DNA of 8,178 nucleotides from CABRXV01 sp900754955 (GTDB lineage: Bacteria > Actinomycetota > Coriobacteriia > Coriobacteriales > Eggerthellaceae): the NCBI GenBank assembly GCA_902475005.1, contig CABRXV010000084.1:1-8178 (forward strand). The letters are read 5' to 3'. Positions within the stretch are counted from its first letter, which is position 1. Every line of letters starts with the position of its first letter. This document shows positions 1 to 4,720 of this stretch, one piece after another. The notes beneath the pieces are model-generated. The model had not been told where the DNA came from. It saw only the letters and a program-made list of their open reading frames with translations, and did not search any database. Made by a program: the position numbers and the translations under genes.

Positions 1-1
1 T

Positions 2-487
<486 letters not shown>

Positions 488-495
488 CGCGCGTC

Positions 496-530
496 GCCTG
501 CGGCAGTTGCGCGGGCGGCGCAGGCTTTTC
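496..530 (+). terminator. Likely rho-independent terminator of glmS
   Basis: A 7-bp GC-rich stem (GCCTGCG at 496-502 with CGCAGGC at 519-525) closes a 16-nt loop and is followed by TTTTC. It starts 8 nt after the glmS stop codon and precedes the acpS promoter. The loop is large and the U-run short, so efficiency is uncertain. Confidence 0.6.
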
Positions 531-552
531 GTCCGTGTGTCGGGCGCGCGCC

Positions 553-582
553 TTCGCATTCGCGCGTCTGCTCGCTTACAAT
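553..582 (+). promoter_or_regulatory. Putative sigma-A-type promoter of acpS
   Basis: TACAAT (577-582) matches the -10 consensus at five of six positions. TTCGCA (553-558) is a weak -35 at 18-nt spacing. Transcription would begin near 589, giving a leader of about 25 nt before the acpS start. It lies directly behind the glmS terminator, which supports an independent acpS transcript. Confidence 0.55.
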
Positions 583-614
583 GGTGGCAACGGTAAGTCG
601 GACGGGGAGAAGTG

Positions 615-1235
615 ATGGCTCGGTCGAAGAAAGCGCAGGAGACGGTTGACGGCGTGCTTGCCATGCCCGGGGTCGAAGGGCAGGTGGGACTCGGCGTCGA
701 CATCGTCGAGATCGAGCGCATGAGGCGGATTCTTACGCGCACGCCCTCGTTTGCGCGCAAGGTGTTCTCCGAGGCCGAGCGCGCCTACTGCGACGCGAAG
801 GCGAATCCCGAGGTGCACTACGCGACGCGTTTCGCCGCTAAAGAGGCGGTGGTGAAGGCGCTTGGAACGGGGTTCTCCGAAGGCATCGGCGTGCGCGACA
901 TCGAGGTGCGCCGCACGACGAAGGGGCGCCCCTACGTGGTGCTTACGGGTCGCGCACGCGAGGTGGCGCGCGAGCAGGGCGTGCGCGAGATGCCGCTGTC
1001 GCTGTCGTTTACTCACACCGAGGCCGTCGCGTGCGCTATGGCGATTACCGAGGACGCGGTGAGTGCGGCCAAGAAGCGCGTTGATCCCATGGACGAACTC
1101 GCGCGCCAGTTCAAGGAGGCGCGCAGCATGCTCGACGACCTCGACGCGAAGCCGAACGGAGAGGCGGCGGCCGAAGAGTCTGCCGGTGAGGCGCCTGCTG
1201 CTCAGCCCCAGGTTCTGCAGGGCAAGCTCCTGTAG
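615..1235 (+). CDS. acpS: Holo-[acyl-carrier-protein] synthase with N- and C-terminal extensions
   Basis: Transfers 4'-phosphopantetheine from CoA to the conserved Ser of apo-ACP, activating fatty acid synthesis in the cytosol. The catalytic core spans about residues 24-146: GLGVDIVEIER (Mg2+ ligand D29), then RFAAKEAVVKAL (Mg2+ ligand E77), GRPYVVL, and LSFTHTEAVACAMAI. The core is about 120 residues, the usual full length of AcpS, but this protein has 206. It carries about 23 extra residues in front and about 60 behind. The tail begins with a charged helix (about 158-178, DELARQFKEARSMLDDL) and ends in an Ala/Glu/Pro-rich stretch. ATG at 615 is chosen because GGGGAG (604-609) sits 5 nt upstream; GTG at 612 is the overlapping alternative. 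An internal ATG at 663 would give a more normal N-terminus but has no visible ribosome binding site. Confidence 0.93.
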   Translation: MARSKKAQETVDGVLAMPGVEGQVGLGVDIVEIERMRRILTRTPSFARKVFSEAERAYCDAKANPEVHYATRFAAKEAVVKALGTGFSEGIGVRDIEVRRTTKGRPYVVLTGRAREVAREQGVREMPLSLSFTHTEAVACAMAITEDAVSAAKKRVDPMDELARQFKEARSMLDDLDAKPNGEAAAEESAGEAPAAQPQVLQGKLL

Positions 1236-1358
1236 GCCGGCGGCGTCGCTTGGTGCGGAGCCCTTGACGCTCGGGGTAGAGCGGGCGACGATGCTTCGGG
1301 CGAGGCGCGTGGCGACGCCCGAGACGGCGCGATCTTCGGCGGCGCGCTTTCGAGGTCC
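1236..1358. other. Spacer with no recognisable gene
   Basis: GC-rich sequence between acpS and the 12-nt array. No convincing terminator for acpS was found. TTGACG at 1264-1269 resembles a -35 box but has no adequate -10 at proper spacing. The last part (about 1325-1358) already looks like very decayed units of the following array. Confidence 0.5.
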
Positions 1359-1627
1359 GATGCGGTTACGACGCGCCCCTTTGGCAGTTTTCCTGACGCG
1401 CTTCTTCGACGGCCTCCCTGATGCGTTTTCTGGCGCACCCTTTCGGCTGTCCTCTCGATGCGGTTTCCAATGCGTTCTTCGGCAGCTCTCTTGACGCGGT
1501 CTCTGATGCGTCCTTCTGTCGTGCTTCTCCGATGCAGTCTCTAGTGCGCTCTTTTGATGCGCCTCTCCGACGCAATTTCCGAGGCTCCTTTTGACGCTCC
1601 TTCGATGCGGCTTTCCTGCATGCCCTT
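1359..1627. repeat. Degenerate 12-nt tandem array (about 22 units, consensus GAYGCGNYYTYY)
   Basis: Read on the plus strand, the sequence breaks into successive 11-13-nt units beginning GATGCG, GACGCG, GGCGCA, GAGGCT or similar and ending in a pyrimidine run. Examples are GATGCGTTTTCT, GATGCGGTTTCC, AATGCGTTCTTC, GACGCGGTCTCT, GATGCGCCTCTCC and GACGCAATTTCC. Unit starts at 1359, 1370, 1383, 1395, 1408, 1420, 1432, 1445 and 1457 show the spacing. On the minus strand the units translate as tetrapeptides of the type x-Ala-Ser-Glu/Lys, but the phase slips and stops occur, so no single reading frame covers the array. It could be a decayed tetrapeptide-repeat gene or a non-coding minisatellite. It ends exactly where the perfect inverted repeat begins. 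Confidence 0.7.
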
Positions 1628-1677
1628 CCAACAAACGGCATTTTTGCCAAATCGTGGCAAAAATGCCGTTTGTTGGA
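1627..1677. repeat. Perfect 23-bp inverted repeat with 5-nt loop
   Basis: Arms 1627-1649 and 1655-1677 are exact reverse complements around the loop AATCG. The arm core is AACAAACGGCATTTTTGCC. It can form a long cruciform or RNA hairpin. No T-run follows on either strand, so it is not a standard intrinsic terminator, though a hairpin this strong could still block transcription or protect RNA ends. Confidence 0.95.
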
Positions 1678-1830
1678 CTGTTTCGGGCTTGGAATGGTAC
1701 GGAAAGTGGGTGTTTGGCGGGCATAAGTGCGAAAAACGCGCCGCGATTGGGAAACAACTCGAAAAAATGCCAGGCGCATGTCCAAAGTTCGTAAAAAATG
1801 CCGCGTTTTGGCAAAAATGCCGTTTGTTTG
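1628..1830. mobile_element. MITE-like or REP-like element bounded by inverted copies of one motif
   Basis: The left end is the left arm of the perfect inverted repeat (1628-1649). The right end (1809-1830) is the same motif inverted, GGCAAAAATGCCGTTTGTT, matching the left end at 21 of 22 positions. The body, about 200 bp, is visibly richer in A/T than its surroundings. It contains two more partial motif copies (AAAAAATGCC near 1762-1771 and 1793-1802) and no gene. The right copy can also fold locally, TTGGCAAA (1808-1815) pairing with TTTGCCAA (1827-1834). No target-site duplication or transposase was seen. The mobile-element reading is inference; a genome-wide repeat family of another kind is possible. 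Confidence 0.45.
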
Positions 1831-1860
1831 CCAATGCTGGAGACGGCGATGCTTCCGGTA

Positions 1861-2170
1861 GCGACGGAACTGGAGCCGGAGGCTGGTTTGGGGGTAGGAC
1901 TGGGATGGGTTTGGGGCCTAAGCTGGAAACGAATTTGGAACTAGGGCGAGTCTGGAGCTGGGGCTGGAACCCGATTTGGAGCCGGAACAAGTTTGGCTCT
2001 GGATTTGAGACGAGTTCGGGGTTTGCGCAGGAACGGATTTGGAGCTGGAGGCAAGTTCGGAGCTGGGGTTGGAGTCCGATTTGGAGCCGGGGCGGGCTTG
2101 GGATTGGGACTGGACCCGATTTGGGGCTAATACGAGATTGGAGCTGGGACTGGATCCCGAGCTGGAATCA
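1861..2170. repeat. Purine-rich degenerate array, about 41-nt period with 18-24-nt sub-units
   Basis: The plus strand is dominated by TGGAGC/TGGGAC/TTTGGA hexamers. A marker block close to GATTTGGAGCYGG recurs near 1932, 1973, 2012, 2036, 2078, 2118 and 2136, with most spacings 39-42 nt and some 18-24 nt. One plus-strand frame stays open and reads as Trp-rich repeats such as WSWGWNPIWSR, but there is no start signal or sensible composition. I treat it as non-coding repeat sequence. It ends about 60 nt before the stop codon of the minus-strand gene. Together with 1236-1358 and the two preceding elements, it fills the gene-free interval 1236-2227. Confidence 0.65.
1890..1916 (+). other. Canonical G-quadruplex motif
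   Basis: Four G-runs of at least three (1890-1894, 1902-1904, 1907-1909, 1913-1916) are separated by loops of 7, 2 and 3 nt, which satisfies the G3+N1-7 rule. It lies at the start of the purine-rich array on the plus strand. Folding in vivo is not known. Confidence 0.6.
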
Positions 2171-2227
2171 ACTCATCTCGTCTCGGTTGCTCACATGCGG
2201 AAGCCTGCGCATTGACGGTGTGCGCGC

Positions 2228-3235
2228 TCAGAGGCTCAGCGCCTGCTCGATTGCGTGGGTCTGCTTGTGCGAAACCCAGGGTGGCTGGTGGCGCAGCTTC
2301 TCTCGAAGCGCTTGCTGCTTTCGCTCGTAATCGCTGCAGCGCGGCCGAATGTCCGCTCCGAGTCGCCGTGCGATTGCCCGGGCTATTTCTGAAAGCTCGC
2401 GGTGGTTGGCGTATTGGGCCTTCGTGACGGTCACGATGGTGCTCCCCGCAAGGGTGAGCGTGTTCTTGCGCGTTGCGTCGGCCGCGATGCGCGCTGACCC
2501 TGTGTGGGCGAGATCGCTGTCGTACTCGACGCCGAGACGGTGGCTTGGCCAGTAGATGTCGCATTTGAAGAACCGCCTGCCCGAGATTTTGCGATCTCTG
2601 CGGGAAAGGTCGATCCGATGGTTGAGAACGGGGCGCGGTAGGCCGAACCCGCCCAGGTTGCGCGGCATGAACAATGTCATGGCGAGTCGCGTCTCGGCAG
2701 GTGACGCAGCGTTTTCCAGTATGTACCGCGTTGCCCGCAGCGCTGCCGTTCTGCCCTTCATGCGTGGCGCGCGGTCGATGAAGGCCCTCAGTTTGCCGAC
2801 GGTGGTGAGCGGCTCCCTCTCGAAGAAACCGTGAGGGCTGCCTGGGTCGATCGTGTAGTTGCCACAGATCTCGAAGCCGAGCCTGATGAGGTCGACGATG
2901 TCGAGCGTTCTCGCCATCTGAACGAAGGTCATCTCGGCGGAGCACGCAAAGAGGTTTTCGTGGAGGTTGCGGAATGCGCTTCGGGGAACCTCGGTACGGA
3001 CGACGTGGCTTGCGAGGGGCATAGCGCGGCGGTGCTTCACCGGCTCGCTCACCATTATGTGCAGGGGATGACTGAAGGTGCGGGGCATCACGTTGCACAG
3101 TGCATGGACGTCCTGAGCGGACGGGCCGGTGGCGGGAAGGCGAAACGAAGCGCTGACTGCATGCGTCTTAAGCCCGCTCGCCGACGGTGCGAGCCAGCAT
3201 TCAAGAGACGAGATATGTCCGAGAACCAAGGTCAT
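2228..3235 (-). CDS. Hypothetical protein: AbiEi-like N-terminal region plus DUF559/Vsr-like nuclease-fold C-terminus
   Basis: A 335-residue protein of a type I recall as common and multi-copy in Coriobacteriia; its function is not established. The N-terminus (MTLVLGHISSLECWL) and the middle (about 65-130: HVVRTEVPR, then CSAEMTFVQMARTLDIVDLIRLGFEICGNYTI) resemble the HxH/transglutaminase-like layout of AbiEi-type antitoxin proteins. The C-terminal part (about 175-295) has the pattern of DUF559 endonuclease folds: E181 in SPAETRLAM, D226 in KCDIYWP, E237/D239 in GVEYDSD, H244, then DATRKNTLTLAGSTIVTVT. The usual EYDG glycine is Ser here. No signal peptide or membrane segment is seen. The start at 3235 is chosen by resemblance to the family. 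There is no Shine-Dalgarno before it, and in-frame upstream starts at 3340 (ATG) and 3367 (TTG) also lack one. It stands alone, transcribed against acpS and nnrD. DNA cleavage is not shown. Confidence 0.7.
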   Translation of the reverse strand: MTLVLGHISSLECWLAPSASGLKTHAVSASFRLPATGPSAQDVHALCNVMPRTFSHPLHIMVSEPVKHRRAMPLASHVVRTEVPRSAFRNLHENLFACSAEMTFVQMARTLDIVDLIRLGFEICGNYTIDPGSPHGFFEREPLTTVGKLRAFIDRAPRMKGRTAALRATRYILENAASPAETRLAMTLFMPRNLGGFGLPRPVLNHRIDLSRRDRKISGRRFFKCDIYWPSHRLGVEYDSDLAHTGSARIAADATRKNTLTLAGSTIVTVTKAQYANHRELSEIARAIARRLGADIRPRCSDYERKQQALREKLRHQPPWVSHKQTHAIEQALSL

Positions 3236-3241
3236 GATCGA

Positions 3242-3247
3242 AGTGTA
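3242..3247 (-). promoter_or_regulatory. Putative -10 box for a leaderless transcript of the minus-strand gene
   Basis: TACACT on the minus strand lies exactly 6 nt before the ATG at 3235. Initiation at the usual distance would put the first transcribed base at or next to the start codon, which fits the absence of a Shine-Dalgarno. No good -35 hexamer was found, so this is tentative. Confidence 0.35.
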
Positions 3248-3458
3248 AAGGGTGATCGCTGGTTTTGAGGTGGGGATTTTCTCGCGATGGACAACTGCCG
3301 GCTCCGCGTTTGCCCGACGCCGGCGACAGGTAAGGTTCATGCAGGTTCCGCGCAAGCTGAAGGGCAAAACAGCGGTTTCGCGGGAAGAATCGAGGCCTGT
3401 GGGGAAGCGGCTCGGCGCGCGCGAAGGGCCGAAGGGGGTTGCGGGAGAGCTTCGCCGC

Positions 3459-3492
3459 TATACTGGAAGCATCGAGTAGGGGAGGTGCGGTT
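3459..3492 (+). promoter_or_regulatory. nnrD -10 box and strong Shine-Dalgarno
   Basis: TATACT (3459-3464) matches the -10 consensus at five of six positions. TTG at 3439 begins a possible -35 but only 14 nt away, so the -35 is poor. GGGGAGGTG (3479-3487) leaves 7 nt between GGAGG and the ATG at 3493 and fixes the nnrD start. Transcription from this box would begin near 3471. The stretch 3248-3458 upstream holds no gene I can support. Confidence 0.6.
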
Positions 3493-4398
3493 ATGGCAGA
3501 TGAGCTCGGGGGATCATCGGCGCGGCAGTTCGAGGCGGGGGAGTTGGCCCGCCTGCTCCCGTTTCCCAAGGCCGACGCTCACAAGTATTCGCGCGGAAAG
3601 CTCGCGATCGTCGGCGGATCGGCTTCGTATCCGGGCGCCGCGTGTCTTGCGGCGTATGCGTCCCAGCGTGCCGGGGCAGGCTATACCGAGGTGTGGTGCG
3701 ATCCCGCGTCGGTTGACGTCGTGCGGCAGTGCCGTCCCTCGCTGGTCGTGCGCTCGTGGGAACGTTTTGCGGCGGAGCCGCTCGCGCCTTCGCGTGAGGG
3801 GCGCCCGGTGGCATATGCGGTGGGCAGCGGATTCGACGGCTTGCCGGTGCATGCCGCCGTTGAGGAGGGGCTCGTTCGCGCGGCGCTGGAGGCCGACGCC
3901 CCGGTGCTCGTTGATGGCGGCGGTTTGGCGGTGCTTGCGGCGGAGCCGTGCCGAGGCGCTCTAGAGGCGCGCCGGCGTGCGGGCGCGCCGACGGTTGTCA
4001 CGCCCCACGGCGGGGAAGCGGCGCGCCTTGCTCGTCCGCTCGGCATCGACGTCGCCGATCCCGCTGCTGCGGCGCGCGCCCTTGCGTGCGCGTACGGGAC
4101 TGTCGTTGCGCTGAAAGGCCCCGACACGTACGTGTCCGACGGCAGCGATGTCGTTGCTGTGACGGAAGGGACGCCGGCGCTGGCCAAGGCGGGGACGGGA
4201 GACGTGCTCGCCGGCGTGATCGGTGCGCTGCTCGCCCAGGGCACGGGCGCTCTTGACGCCGCCGTGCTCGGCGCGACGCTCCACGCGCGCGCCGGCCGCC
4301 TCGCCGAGGTGCGGCTCACGAGCATCGCCGTGACAGCGGAGGACGTGATCGAAGCGCTCCCCGCGGCGATCGCGGAGCTCGCGCGCGAGCTGGGGTGA
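3493..4398 (+). CDS. nnrD: ADP-dependent (S)-NAD(P)H-hydrate dehydratase
   Basis: Repairs damaged NAD(P)H by dehydrating the S-hydrate form using ADP; cytosolic, ribokinase-like fold (YjeF C-terminal family). The 301 residues show the family order: KYSRGKLAIVGGSASYPGA (31 onward) with GAAxLAAxxAxRxGAGY behind it, VTPHGGEAARL (169-179), ALKGPDTYV (206-214), and the nucleotide/catalytic loop KAGTGDVLAG (232-241), where D237 is the expected catalytic Asp. A helix-rich end (DAAVLGATLHARAGRLAE) follows as usual. The length fits a stand-alone dehydratase. The YjeF N-terminal epimerase domain (NnrE) often fused to it is absent, so the epimerase must be encoded elsewhere. The ATG at 3493 has an excellent RBS. 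It follows the repeat-rich region that separates it from acpS, a frequent neighbour. Confidence 0.93.
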   Translation: MADELGGSSARQFEAGELARLLPFPKADAHKYSRGKLAIVGGSASYPGAACLAAYASQRAGAGYTEVWCDPASVDVVRQCRPSLVVRSWERFAAEPLAPSREGRPVAYAVGSGFDGLPVHAAVEEGLVRAALEADAPVLVDGGGLAVLAAEPCRGALEARRRAGAPTVVTPHGGEAARLARPLGIDVADPAAAARALACAYGTVVALKGPDTYVSDGSDVVAVTEGTPALAKAGTGDVLAGVIGALLAQGTGALDAAVLGATLHARAGRLAEVRLTSIAVTAEDVIEALPAAIAELARELG

Positions 4399-4607
4399 TC
4401 CAGGGCGCACTGTTCGAGGTGCGCATGGCGGGCGCATCGCGGGCGTGTGCGACAGGTGCGCCGTCGATGTATCGCACTGCGCCGCAATCCGCTGCAGCGC
4501 CGGTGGGCCGCCGCTGCGCTGCAGTGCCGGCGCGTCGCCGCTGCTGCGCCGCAGCGCTGGCGCGTCACCGCCGCGGCAACGCCGAAGCGAGCCTGCGCCC
4601 TCCGTGC
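4399..4607. other. GC-rich spacer between nnrD and the ligA promoter
   Basis: No gene is supported here. Short open frames on both strands have no ribosome binding site or recognisable product. It contains the triplicated GC-rich repeat at 4491-4569. The sequence is unusually rich in GCNGC words. Confidence 0.5.
4491..4569. repeat. Three imperfect copies of a 22-nt GC-rich unit
   Basis: Units at 4491-4512, 4518-4539 and 4548-4569 share the pattern GCYGCAGYGCYGGYGSGYCRCC, at 27- and 30-nt spacing. The second and third copies are closest to each other (two differences in 22 nt); the first is more diverged after its first 13 positions. A further partial unit may lie near 4478-4490. Confidence 0.6.
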
Positions 4608-4613
4608 TAAAAT
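4608..4613 (+). promoter_or_regulatory. Putative -10 box for ligA
   Basis: TAAAAT matches the -10 consensus at five of six positions; no -35 hexamer is evident. Initiation 7-8 nt downstream would fall at about 4620-4621, immediately before a leader hairpin and about 100 nt upstream of ligA. Confidence 0.45.
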
Positions 4614-4631
4614 CCTCCCGATGAGAAAACC

Positions 4632-4657
4632 AGAGGGCCCCGCTGCAGGGGCCTTCT
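4632..4657 (+). terminator. Leader hairpin (10-bp stem) between the -10 box and ligA: attenuator or nnrD terminator
   Basis: AGAGGGCCCC (4632-4641) pairs with GGGGCCTTCT (4648-4657), with one G-U pair and the 6-nt loop GCTGCA. It is preceded by AAAACC and followed by GATTG rather than a T-run. Two readings remain open: an intrinsic terminator ending nnrD readthrough, or a structured 5' leader of ligA, since it falls just downstream of the TAAAAT box. A 12-codon ATG frame (4621-4659, MRKPEGPAAGAF) spans it, but I do not call it a gene. Confidence 0.5.
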
Positions 4658-4683
4658 GATTGCAGGGCCGCGCCGCGCGGCTC

Positions 4684-4690
4684 GGAGGAG
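4684..4690 (+). promoter_or_regulatory. Strong Shine-Dalgarno GGAGGAG upstream of ligA without a start codon
   Basis: A near-ideal ribosome binding site with no ATG, GTG or TTG within the next 15 nt. The reading frame of ligA is open through it. The codon at the ideal distance in the ligA frame is AAG at 4694-4696. The first usable start is TTG at 4721, 30 nt away. Confidence 0.6.
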
Positions 4691-4720
4691 CAGAAGGACG
4701 AGCGGATCGAGCAGATCAGC

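Noticed and set aside
1264..1292. Promoter starting with TTGACG downstream of acpS
   Set aside because: The sequence at -10 spacing (GACGAT) is too poor and no gene follows.
576..1814. 412-residue minus-strand open frame across acpS and the 12-nt array
   Set aside because: Antisense to a recognised gene, Arg/His-rich composition typical of a shadow frame in GC-rich DNA, no ribosome binding site.
1359..2170. CRISPR array
   Set aside because: Units are short, contiguous and degenerate; no constant repeats separated by unique spacers, and no cas genes.
1554..2330. 258-residue plus-strand open frame spanning the inverted repeat and purine-rich array
   Set aside because: TTG/ATG start without Shine-Dalgarno, Trp-rich sequence made by the repeats, and it runs into the 3' end of the opposing gene.
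3439..3492. Upstream TTG start for nnrD adding 18 residues
   Set aside because: No RBS, overlaps the -10 box; the ATG at 3493 has a strong Shine-Dalgarno.
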